A DNA stretch of 7,915 nt from DATLBY01 sp035526665 (GTDB lineage Bacteria > Acidobacteriota > Terriglobia > Bryobacterales > Bryobacteraceae): positions 1-7,915 of the forward strand of contig DATLBY010000449.1 in NCBI GenBank assembly GCA_035526665.1, written 5' to 3'. A program made the translations under genes and the position numbers. The notes under the pieces were generated by a model. The model ran no database searches. It saw nothing but the letters and a program-made list of their open reading frames with translations, and was not told the DNA's origin. Below, in pieces: positions 1 to 5,301 of the stretch; position 1 is the stretch's first letter, and the number at the start of each line of letters is the position of its first letter.

Positions 1-419
1 CCGGTGTAATACTTCTCAATCAGGTGGGCGATCACCTCAGTATCGGTTTCGGTGACAAACTTGTGCCCTTCCGCGTCCAGTTGATGTTTGAGGGCAAGAT
101 AGTTTTCCACAATTCCGTTGTGGACCACCACTAGATTGCCGGTACAGTCGCGATGCGGATGGGCGTTCTCTTCCGTCGGCCGCCCGTGAGTCGCCCAGCG
201 TGTGTGGCCGATGCCGTACGAGCCATCTATCGGACTGGTGCGAATCACCTCTTCCAGATTGCGGAGCTTGCCTGAGGCGCGGCGAACCGCCAGTCCGTCG
301 CCGTTGCCCAGGACCGCAATGCCGGCCGAATCATAGCCGCGGTATTCCAGCCTGCGAAGGCCGTCCAGAATGATAGGCACGGCATTGCGCGAGCCGATAT
401 AGCCGACAATTCCACACAT
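1..419 (-). CDS. glmS: Glutamine-fructose-6-phosphate aminotransferase (isomerizing), N-terminal part, cut by window edge
   Basis: GlmS makes glucosamine-6-phosphate from fructose-6-phosphate and glutamine, the first step towards UDP-GlcNAc for peptidoglycan and LPS. The visible 139 full codons cover most of the class II glutamine amidotransferase (Ntn) domain. It opens with MCGIVGYIGS, where Cys2 becomes the N-terminal nucleophile once Met is removed. RRLEYRGYDSAG (residues 22-33) is specific to GlmS and argues against PurF. GHTRWATHG (71-79), HNGIVENY (100-107) and TETDTEV (123-129) supply the Arg, Trp, Asn-Gly and Asp of the glutamine site. The ATG at 419-417 is fixed by the required Met-Cys. 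No clear Shine-Dalgarno precedes it. The gene lies 50 bp downstream of purS on the same strand, so co-transcription is likely. The isomerase (SIS) domains lie outside the window. Confidence 0.96.
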   Translation of the reverse strand, partial: MCGIVGYIGSRNAVPIILDGLRRLEYRGYDSAGIAVLGNGDGLAVRRASGKLRNLEEVIRTSPIDGSYGIGHTRWATHGRPTEENAHPHRDCTGNLVVVHNGIVENYLALKHQLDAEGHKFVTETDTEVIAHLIEKYYT

Positions 420-469
420 GTGTTCATTGTAGTCGGCCCAAGGCCCCACAATTCTCCCGCGAAGGAAGC

Positions 470-715
470 TTAGTCGAGCAGTTCAACGCGGTAGTCTTCG
501 ATGACGGGATTGGCCAGAACGTCCCGTGCAATCGCTTCGATCTCGGCAGCTGCCTTGGCCCGGTCGCCCTCCGCAGCCAGTGAAATTTCGAAGAACTTTC
601 CCTGGCGAACCTCTGAGATGGTGGAGTGGCCGTGGCTCTGCAGCGAGGCCCGGATCGTCTGTCCTTGCGGGTCGAGCACCGACGGTTTTAGAGAGACGTA
701 CACGCGCGCTTTCAT
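470..715 (-). CDS. purS: Phosphoribosylformylglycinamidine synthase subunit PurS
   Basis: PurS is the small structural subunit of the three-part FGAM synthase (PurS-PurQ-PurL), which performs the fourth step of purine synthesis. In this family a PurS dimer links the glutaminase PurQ to the synthetase PurL. The 81 residues match the usual family length. Characteristic parts are the MKARVYVSLKPSVLDPQG opening, GKFFEI in the central strand, and the C-terminal NPVIEDYRVEL. The ATG at 715-713 is the natural family start; the leader has only a weak AAAG, so it may be poorly led or start close to its transcript's 5' end. purQ and purL do not follow; glmS comes next. purB lies on the other side of the divergent region, which allows shared control. 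Confidence 0.94.
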   Translation of the reverse strand: MKARVYVSLKPSVLDPQGQTIRASLQSHGHSTISEVRQGKFFEISLAAEGDRAKAAAEIEAIARDVLANPVIEDYRVELLD

Positions 716-812
716 CGAATCTTTATTGTATCCGCTCGCCCTGGCCGAGAAGAACTATAATAGCTTTTTCATCCTTTCGCGGCGCTGGAAAAACATATTC
801 GTGTAAGAATGT
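716..812. promoter_or_regulatory. Divergent promoter region between purS and the walJ-purB block
   Basis: This 97-bp spacer is more AT-rich than the genes around it and separates divergently transcribed genes, so it should hold promoters for both. On the minus strand TACAAT (730-725) matches five of six -10 bases and would put a transcript start only a few bases before the purS ATG, but no good -35 sits at the right distance. On the plus strand TATAAT (756-761) is a perfect -10 sequence, again without a convincing -35. Function follows from the gene arrangement; the exact elements are tentative. Confidence 0.45.
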
Positions 813-1598
813 TTGGGGGAGGATTGTATCCTTAAAATCTGCGTTCTGGCCAGTAGTAGCTCGGGTAACGCTTCCTTTATTGCGACGGATAAAACTCGCA
901 TCCTGATCGATGCAGGCTTAAGCCGCCGGGAAATTTTTCAGCGCCTGGCTGCCATTGGGGAGGATCCGTACAAGCTCGATGCCGTGGTCATCTCCCACGA
1001 GCATGGCGATCATGTCTGCGGGCTGATTGCCGTTCTTCGCAAGCTTTCCATCCCGGTATACCTCTCGCGCCTGACAGCGCCCACCATCGATTGGAATCAG
1101 TACACGCCGAAGCTCGAAACGTTTCAGGCCGGCGAACGGCTGCGGATTGGGGATCTGGAGATCGATACGTTCACCATCCCGCACGACGCAGTGGACCCGG
1201 TCGGCTTCAGTATTCGCGCGCATGGGATAAAGGTGTCGATTGTGACCGATCTGGGCTATGTTCCCGACTCCATCCGAATGCACCTGCGCGGCAGTGATTT
1301 CCTGGTGCTCGAATCGAATCACGACCTGGAAATGCTCAAAGTGGGCCCTTATCCCTGGTCCGTGAAGCAGCGCGTGATGGGCCGAAACGGGCATCTTTCC
1401 AACGAGGTGGTATCCGATTTTATCCGGGACGGTTTGGACAGTTGCCTGCACACCCTGGTCCTGGGCCACTTGAGTGAGCACAACAATCACCCCGAAATTG
1501 TCCGGCTGGTTGCCTCCCAGGCTTTAACCAGCCGGGGCTTGGCCGCCCGTCTAGTGGTCGCCGAGCCAAAGAAGCAATCCGAAGTGTTCCAATATTAA
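813..1598 (+). CDS. walJ: MBL-fold metallo-hydrolase, WalJ/YycJ type
   Basis: A cytoplasmic metallo-beta-lactamase-fold hydrolase of the WalJ/YycJ group. Members resemble nucleic-acid-acting MBL enzymes and WalJ is linked to DNA and cell-wall homeostasis in Firmicutes; the substrate here is not known. Visible landmarks, numbered from TTG 813, are the LASSSSGN strand (12-19), the metal-binding HEHGDH (62-67), SIVTDLG with the bridging Asp146, ESNHD (167-171), GHLSN (193-197) and GHLSEHNN (218-225). No signal peptide or extra domain is present. The start is uncertain. TTG 813 is the only standard start in frame, but a strong Shine-Dalgarno (GGAGG, 818-822) lies inside the reading frame, and the family's opening (LKICVLAS) begins beside an ATC at 828. 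purB follows after 3 bp, so the two are almost surely co-transcribed. Confidence 0.9.
   Translation: MGEDCILKICVLASSSSGNASFIATDKTRILIDAGLSRREIFQRLAAIGEDPYKLDAVVISHEHGDHVCGLIAVLRKLSIPVYLSRLTAPTIDWNQYTPKLETFQAGERLRIGDLEIDTFTIPHDAVDPVGFSIRAHGIKVSIVTDLGYVPDSIRMHLRGSDFLVLESNHDLEMLKVGPYPWSVKQRVMGRNGHLSNEVVSDFIRDGLDSCLHTLVLGHLSEHNNHPEIVRLVASQALTSRGLAARLVVAEPKKQSEVFQY
815..823 (+). promoter_or_regulatory. Strong Shine-Dalgarno inside the nominal 5' end of walJ
   Basis: The purine run GGGGGAGGA contains a perfect GGAGG core (818-822). It lies downstream of TTG 813, so it cannot serve that codon. It is five bases before the in-frame ATC at 828, a normal spacing, which suggests translation really begins at or near 828. 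Confidence 0.55.
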
Positions 1599-1601
1599 TA
1601 G

Positions 1602-2912
1602 ATGATCCAGCGATATACCCGACCCGAGATGGGCGCCATTTGGGGCGAGGAGAACAAGTACAAGCAATGGCTCGAAGTGGAGCTGGCTGCTTCCGAGGCG
1701 CTCGGTGAACTGGGCGAGGTTCCTCTCGAAGCCGCGCGGCACCTGCGCGCCCACGCCGCCATAAACGTCCAGCGAATTCTCGAAATCGAGAACGAAGTCA
1801 AGCACGATGTGATCGCATTTACTACAGGCGTAGCAGAAACCATGGCAGCCGCTGGCCAGGCCGAGTCCGCTCGCTGGCTCCATTTTGGCATGACTTCTAA
1901 TGATGTAGTAGACACGGCGCAGGCCTTGCAGATCCGGGCAGCGTCCGCGGTGATCGGCAAGGGATTGCAGGACTTAATGGAAGTCCTGCAGCGGCGCGCT
2001 TTTGAGTTTAAGGACGCCGTCCAGATTGGAAGAACTCACGGTGTGCATGCGGAGCCCATTACCTTTGGCCTGAAACTCGCACTTTGGTACGATGAGGCCC
2101 GGCGGAATGCGACCCGGTTTGCAGCTGCCGCCGAAGACATTCGGGTAGGGAAAATATCGGGCGCCGTGGGGACGTTCGGCCACATTGGCCCGGAAGCGGA
2201 AGAGAAAATCTGTGCCCGGTTGGGGCTCAAGCCCGCTCCGGTAGCCTCGCAGGTCATTTCCCGCGATTTGCACGCCGCCTACGTGTCCGCGCTGGCCCTG
2301 GTCACAGCCTTGCTCGAAAAGATAGCGATGGAGATCAGGCATCTGCAGCGCACCGAGGTGCGGGAAGCGGAAGAGCCATTTGCCGCTGGTCAAAAAGGTT
2401 CTTCAGCCATGCCTCACAAGCGGAACCCTATTGTTTGCGAGCAGATCTGCGGTCTGGCACGGCTGGTCCGCTCGAATGTCCAGGCCGCTTACGAAAACAT
2501 CAGCCTGTGGCATGAGCGGGATATTTCGCACTCCTCCGTGGAGCGGGTCATACTTCCGGATTCCACAATTCTTACCGACTACCTGTTAGCAAAGACTACT
2601 TGGCTGATTTCCGGATTGCGGGTCAACACTGAACGGATGCGCCGCAACCTGGACTCCACTTACGGGCTTATCTACTCCGGACAGCTACTGCTGGAACTGG
2701 CGGCGGCAGGCATGACGCGGGAAGCAGCATACAGGACCGTACAGGGGAAGGCAATGGCCGCCTGGGAGTCGGAGGGCAATTTTCGACAATCTGTAGAAAA
2801 TGATCCAGAGATTCTAAAATTTCTGACACCGGAACGATTGTCCGGCGCGTTTTCCCTCGAGAAACAGTTAAAAAACATACCCCTGATCTTTAACCGTATC
2901 TTCGGCAACTAA
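1602..2912 (+). CDS. purB: Adenylosuccinate lyase
   Basis: PurB catalyses two fumarate-releasing steps: SAICAR to AICAR in purine synthesis, and adenylosuccinate to AMP. At 436 residues it has the length of the compact bacterial form and belongs to the fumarase/aspartase superfamily. The superfamily signature GSSAMPHKRNP is at residues 266-276, with the catalytic serine in the mobile loop. HFGMTSNDVVDT (94-105) and GRTHGVHAEP (143-152, with His146 as the likely catalytic histidine) form the other parts of the composite active site, and KHD (67-69) gives His68. ATG 1602 opens with MIQRYTRPEM, the usual start of this form. It follows the walJ stop after a TAG triplet (1599-1601), so the upstream gene ends in tandem TAA-TAG; there is no clear Shine-Dalgarno, which points to coupled translation. 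Confidence 0.97.
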   Translation: MIQRYTRPEMGAIWGEENKYKQWLEVELAASEALGELGEVPLEAARHLRAHAAINVQRILEIENEVKHDVIAFTTGVAETMAAAGQAESARWLHFGMTSNDVVDTAQALQIRAASAVIGKGLQDLMEVLQRRAFEFKDAVQIGRTHGVHAEPITFGLKLALWYDEARRNATRFAAAAEDIRVGKISGAVGTFGHIGPEAEEKICARLGLKPAPVASQVISRDLHAAYVSALALVTALLEKIAMEIRHLQRTEVREAEEPFAAGQKGSSAMPHKRNPIVCEQICGLARLVRSNVQAAYENISLWHERDISHSSVERVILPDSTILTDYLLAKTTWLISGLRVNTERMRRNLDSTYGLIYSGQLLLELAAAGMTREAAYRTVQGKAMAAWESEGNFRQSVENDPEILKFLTPERLSGAFSLEKQLKNIPLIFNRIFGN

Positions 2913-2935
2913 ACTACTTCTGTCGACACTAAGGC

Positions 2936-2970
2936 CCCAAATTGGTGGGATGAAATTCCCCCCATTTGGG
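2936..2970 (+). terminator. Imperfect hairpin after purB (possible terminator or attenuator)
   Basis: CCCAAAT (2936-2942) pairs with ATTTGGG (2964-2970). Inside, GG (2944-2945) pairs with CC (2961-2962), and GGGA (2947-2950) pairs with TTCC (2956-2959) including one G-T pair, closing a five-base loop. The stem begins 23 bp after the purB stop. It is not followed by a T-tract (TTACACTGG comes next), so it is not a standard intrinsic terminator. It could be a Rho-assisted terminator, an RNA-stabilising 3' structure, or an operator for the next gene. Confidence 0.4.
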
Positions 2971-3020
2971 TTACACTGGTTGCAGGCTTGCCACAGAGGT
3001 AAACGGACAAGCCACGATTC

Positions 3021-3028
3021 GAGGAGAG
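3021..3028 (+). promoter_or_regulatory. Ribosome binding site of the 3033 receiver gene
   Basis: GAGGAGAG lies four bases before ATG 3033 and is one of the clearest Shine-Dalgarno sites in the window. It fixes the start of a gene whose first 16 residues precede the conserved receiver fold. Confidence 0.7.
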
Positions 3029-3032
3029 TGGA

Positions 3033-3467
3033 ATGGTCAGGAATTCTCGCAGCCCCAGGGGCGCCAGCCTCGACTTAGCGAGAGTACTTGTAGTCGACGA
3101 CGACCCGACATCCCGGTTGACCTTGCAAACGGTGCTGGAGGCGGGTGGTTATCGTGTGGATGCGGCGGCGACAGCGGCTGAGGCTGTCGGAAAAATGGAT
3201 CGCGAGCAGTATCAGCTAGTCTTAAGCGACCTGCAGATGGAGTCCCCGGAAGCCGGTTTGAAGGTGCTCGCGCACGCCAATATGATGCACTATAAGCCTG
3301 CGACCGCGCTGATTACCACGGAAATCAAGCGTTCGGGGCCCCGATCGGACGGTTCCGTGCTGGTGGAGCCGGAAGATGTGCCGGGCCTTCTAGGCAAAGT
3401 AGCCAATTTGATCGCCGGCCGTGTGGGGCGCTTACTGCAGCGCCAATTACGCAATTCCCGCAATTGA
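3033..3467 (+). CDS. Stand-alone response-regulator receiver protein, divergent
   Basis: A 144-residue protein made almost wholly of one CheY-like receiver domain (about 17-128) and no output domain, so it would act by protein contact. The fold is clear: RVLVVDDDP (17-25) gives the acidic pocket, VLSDLQM (63-69) carries the likely phospho-acceptor Asp66, and ALITT (92-96) supplies the switch Thr. The lysine that normally closes the site is missing: the VLVEPED segment (109-115) has Glu112 where Lys-Pro is expected. The stretch between the Thr and this position is also shorter than usual (17 residues against about 22 in CheY). Phosphorylation may therefore be altered or absent. A basic, amphipathic tail (about 129-144) follows. 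It lies 120 bp after purB with its own ribosome site, so it may be a separate unit. Its 3' end overlaps the opposing hydrolase gene by 21 bp. No partner kinase is in view. Confidence 0.88.
   Translation: MVRNSRSPRGASLDLARVLVVDDDPTSRLTLQTVLEAGGYRVDAAATAAEAVGKMDREQYQLVLSDLQMESPEAGLKVLAHANMMHYKPATALITTEIKRSGPRSDGSVLVEPEDVPGLLGKVANLIAGRVGRLLQRQLRNSRN
3444..3465. repeat. Three CAATT repeats across the convergent gene ends
   Basis: CAATT occurs at 3444-3448, 3452-3456 and 3461-3465; the last two are preceded by CG, giving two CGCAATT copies nine bases apart. The stop codons of both converging genes fall in this short array. It may be chance in coding sequence. Confidence 0.35.
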
Positions 3468-4070
3468 ATCTTCGAGTACCTCCAGCGCTCCCTTAAAAAA
3501 GTGATCCTGGGCCTCAATCCATATCAAGGTTTTTGGATTTTCGAGCGCATCGACCACCGCCAGTAGCTCGCTCACGGGGCCGAACTCATCCTTTGTGCTC
3601 TGCACAAAAATCTTGTTGCGTGTACAGCCTTGCAAGTAGCTGCGTTCCTTGTAAGTCGTTGGGAATCCTACAGCGATGACGCGCCGCACGTCGGGCAGTT
3701 CGCACGCGAGCTGCAGCACGATGCGTGACCCAAAGGAAAATCCCGCTAACGAATAAGGCAGGTCAGGATACCGTGCGCGTAGCCAGCTCAGGCAGTTGCG
3801 CGCGTCTTCTAATTCTCCACGCCCCTTATCGTAAGCACCTTCACTTAGGTTCACGCCGCGATAGTTGAACCTAAGCACCACGCAGCCGGACCGCCGCAGG
3901 CCGCGCGCCAGCCGGTAAACCACTTTGTTGTGCATGGTCCCGCCATGCTGGGGATGCGGGTGGCAGACAAGCGCCGCCTCTCGCGGCTCCTGATCGTCCG
4001 GCTCCTCCAGGAGGGCTTCCAGGCGGCCGGCGGGTCCTGGGATGCTATGGGATTCGATCCTGCGAGCCAC
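3447..4070 (-). CDS. Alpha/beta hydrolase of the COG2945 type
   Basis: A 207-residue cytoplasmic alpha/beta hydrolase, compact and without a lid domain or signal peptide. It has the hallmarks of the small COG2945 hydrolases: CHPHPQHGGTMHN (36-48) after the first strand, LRFNYRGV (66-73), and the nucleophile elbow GFSFGS (110-115) with Ser112. The rest of the triad is likely Asp161 (STKDEFGP) and His190 (AQDHFF). The natural substrate is unknown; esterase or thioesterase activity is the general expectation. It starts at GTG 4070-4068, directly after the TAG of yajQ with no spacer. No other standard start lies near the beginning of the conserved region, so translation is probably coupled to yajQ. 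It is the last gene of its operon, and its 3' end overlaps the opposing receiver gene. Confidence 0.88.
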   Translation of the reverse strand: MARRIESHSIPGPAGRLEALLEEPDDQEPREAALVCHPHPQHGGTMHNKVVYRLARGLRRSGCVVLRFNYRGVNLSEGAYDKGRGELEDARNCLSWLRARYPDLPYSLAGFSFGSRIVLQLACELPDVRRVIAVGFPTTYKERSYLQGCTRNKIFVQSTKDEFGPVSELLAVVDALENPKTLIWIEAQDHFFKGALEVLEDSIAGIA

Positions 4071-4571
4071 CTAGTTGGACCGGTAGTTGGTGAACTGCAT
4101 GTCGATGCCGAAGTCGGTGGCGTTCAGGACCTTCATAATTTCCTGCAGAATATCGCGGTCCTTGCCACTTACCCGCACGAGATCCCCCTGAATGGAAGCC
4201 TGCACCTTCTTCTTGCTGTCCTTGATGATCTTAACGATGTCTCTGGCCTTCTCGATCGGGATGCCTTGCTGGAGCGTGATCTCCTGCTTTACCGACGAGC
4301 CGGCTGACGGGATAAGAGGTCCAAAGGTAAGCCCTTTGAGTGGCACGCCGCGCTTCACCAGCTTTTGTTGCAGAATGTCGGTCACGGCTTTGAGCTTGAA
4401 TTCATCCTGACTGGCCAGCGTAATCTTCTGTTCTTTTTCGTTGAGTTCGATGGAGGACTTCGAGTTCTTTAAATCGAAGCGCGTCAGGAGTTCCTTGTCG
4501 GCCTGCTGGATCGCATTGCTAACCTCCGGCAGGTCGATCTTGGACACGATGTCGAAGCTGTTATCAGGCAT
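4071..4571 (-). CDS. yajQ: YajQ-family (DUF520) nucleotide-binding protein
   Basis: YajQ proteins are small cytoplasmic proteins with two ferredoxin-like halves. A Xanthomonas member binds cyclic di-GMP and acts with a transcription factor, while other members have been reported to bind nucleotides or RNA; the role here is inferred only. The 166 residues match the usual length. Family marks are SFDIVSKIDLPEVSNAI at the start (5-21), RFDLKNSKSSIEL (31-43), the central KGLTFGP (79-85), QGDLVRVSGKDRDILQ (128-143) and the FTNYR end (160-164). ATG 4571-4569 is supported by GGCGGAGAG (4589-4581), nine bases upstream. It follows the receiver gene after 50 bp and is butted against the hydrolase downstream. 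Confidence 0.95.
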   Translation of the reverse strand: MPDNSFDIVSKIDLPEVSNAIQQADKELLTRFDLKNSKSSIELNEKEQKITLASQDEFKLKAVTDILQQKLVKRGVPLKGLTFGPLIPSAGSSVKQEITLQQGIPIEKARDIVKIIKDSKKKVQASIQGDLVRVSGKDRDILQEIMKVLNATDFGIDMQFTNYRSN

Positions 4572-4580
4572 GAATTTGAT

Positions 4581-4589
4581 CTCTCCGCC
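4581..4589 (-). promoter_or_regulatory. Ribosome binding site of yajQ
   Basis: GGCGGAGAG on the minus strand, nine bases before the yajQ ATG. It is the best Shine-Dalgarno in the minus-strand operon, whose other genes have weak or no such site. Confidence 0.65.
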
Positions 4590-4591
4590 TG

Positions 4592-4618
4592 ATTGTACAA
4601 TGGCGCGGGCGAAATCAA
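4592..4618 (-). promoter_or_regulatory. Possible internal promoter for yajQ
   Basis: In the 50-bp gap before yajQ the minus strand reads TTGATT (4618-4613, four of six -35 bases) and TACAAT (4597-4592, five of six -10 bases). The spacer is 15 bp, shorter than the ideal 17. The -10 lies within a perfect 10-bp palindrome, ATTGTACAAT (4592-4601). A transcript from here would start just ahead of the yajQ ribosome site. This is suggestive only. Confidence 0.35.
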
Positions 4619-4621
4619 CGG

Positions 4622-5287
4622 CTATTCGCCGAGTGCGATCAGAATGCGCTCGGTGATCTTATCAATCATGTCCGGCAGCGCGGCGTCCAGCGCCAGTACA
4701 ACGGCCGCGCGGATCCGCTCGCGGTCCACGGGCGCCGGCTCGGGCTCTGGGGGCGCGGCGAGCACCCGAACGGGAACGGCAGCCACCGGCCGGATGGTCT
4801 CACGAGCTGGGCGGGCGGCGCTCCGGCTGATAGGCTGCGCGACCAGCGGGGAAGCGGGTGGCGCGCTGGCCGCGGCGGCCTGCGCGGTTGGTCCATCGGA
4901 TCGGCCCACGCGGTCCAGCGCGGCAGCAGCGATCAGAGGCTTGATCGTTTCCAGCACGACCGAGGCTTCGAAGGGTTTCTTCAGTATGCCATCGCACTTT
5001 ACCGATTTCGCCTGCGCCTCATCGAAGGCTTCGAGCAGGCCCGCGGTCAGGATGACGCGCACGTGCCTGTGACGGGGATGGCGCTTGATCTCACTGCAGA
5101 TCTCATAGCCGGAGCGCCGCGGCAGCGAGACATCGGCGAAGACCACATCCGGATCTACATCGGCCAGCCGCATCAGCGCCGTCTGACCGTCGGTAACCGT
5201 TACTACCTCAAAGCCTTCCTCACGGAGGATCCGCTCCCCCATTCTTTGCGCATGCGGGCTGTCGTCGGCGAGAAGAATTCGGCTCAT
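4622..5287 (-). CDS. Response-regulator receiver protein with Ala/Pro-rich linker and amphipathic C-terminal helix
   Basis: A 221-residue protein with an N-terminal CheY-like receiver (about 1-120) that keeps all key residues: Asp8/Asp9 (LLADDSP), phospho-acceptor Asp52 (VVFADVSLP), Thr81 (ILTAG) and Lys104 (LKKPF). There is no DNA-binding domain. Residues about 125-187 form an Ala/Pro-rich, probably disordered linker. The last 34 residues (188-221) form a predicted amphipathic helical pair around LDAALPDMIDKI. This layout recalls RomR-like polar regulators, and the tail resembles the C-terminal assembly motif of PopZ by eye; neither is proven. The ATG at 5287-5285 gives the usual short lead into the first strand. 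It lies 14 bp after bamD and 50 bp before yajQ, so a link to envelope or cyclic-di-GMP signalling is an inference from position. No kinase is in view. Confidence 0.88.
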   Translation of the reverse strand: MSRILLADDSPHAQRMGERILREEGFEVVTVTDGQTALMRLADVDPDVVFADVSLPRRSGYEICSEIKRHPRHRHVRVILTAGLLEAFDEAQAKSVKCDGILKKPFEASVVLETIKPLIAAAALDRVGRSDGPTAQAAAASAPPASPLVAQPISRSAARPARETIRPVAAVPVRVLAAPPEPEPAPVDRERIRAAVVLALDAALPDMIDKITERILIALGE

Positions 5288-5301
5288 TCGGCAGAATTCC
5301 G

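Noticed and set aside
1..419. PurF instead of GlmS, given purS next door
   Set aside because: Both start Met-Cys-Gly-Ile, but RRLEYRGYDSAG and the spacing of GHTRWATHG are those of GlmS.
420..469. glmS riboswitch-ribozyme in the glmS leader
   Set aside because: The spacer to purS is only 50 bp, too short for the known ribozyme, and shows only a four-base stem (GGCC at 435-438 and 442-445).
756..761. Perfect TATAAT as a firm plus-strand promoter for walJ-purB
   Set aside because: No acceptable -35 lies 16-18 bp upstream and there is no extended -10 TG, so it was kept only as part of the general divergent region.
918..1490. 190-codon open frame on the minus strand across walJ
   Set aside because: It lies wholly opposite a confidently identified MBL-fold gene, has no recognisable domain, and is explained by the low stop-codon frequency of GC-rich coding sequence.
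1974..2393. 139-codon open frame on the minus strand across purB
   Set aside because: It is antisense to conserved purB active-site sequence and has no domain of its own.
4622..5287. DNA-binding response regulator
   Set aside because: The region after the receiver is Ala/Pro-rich and ends in a short amphipathic helix, with no winged-helix, LuxR-type or Fis-type motif.
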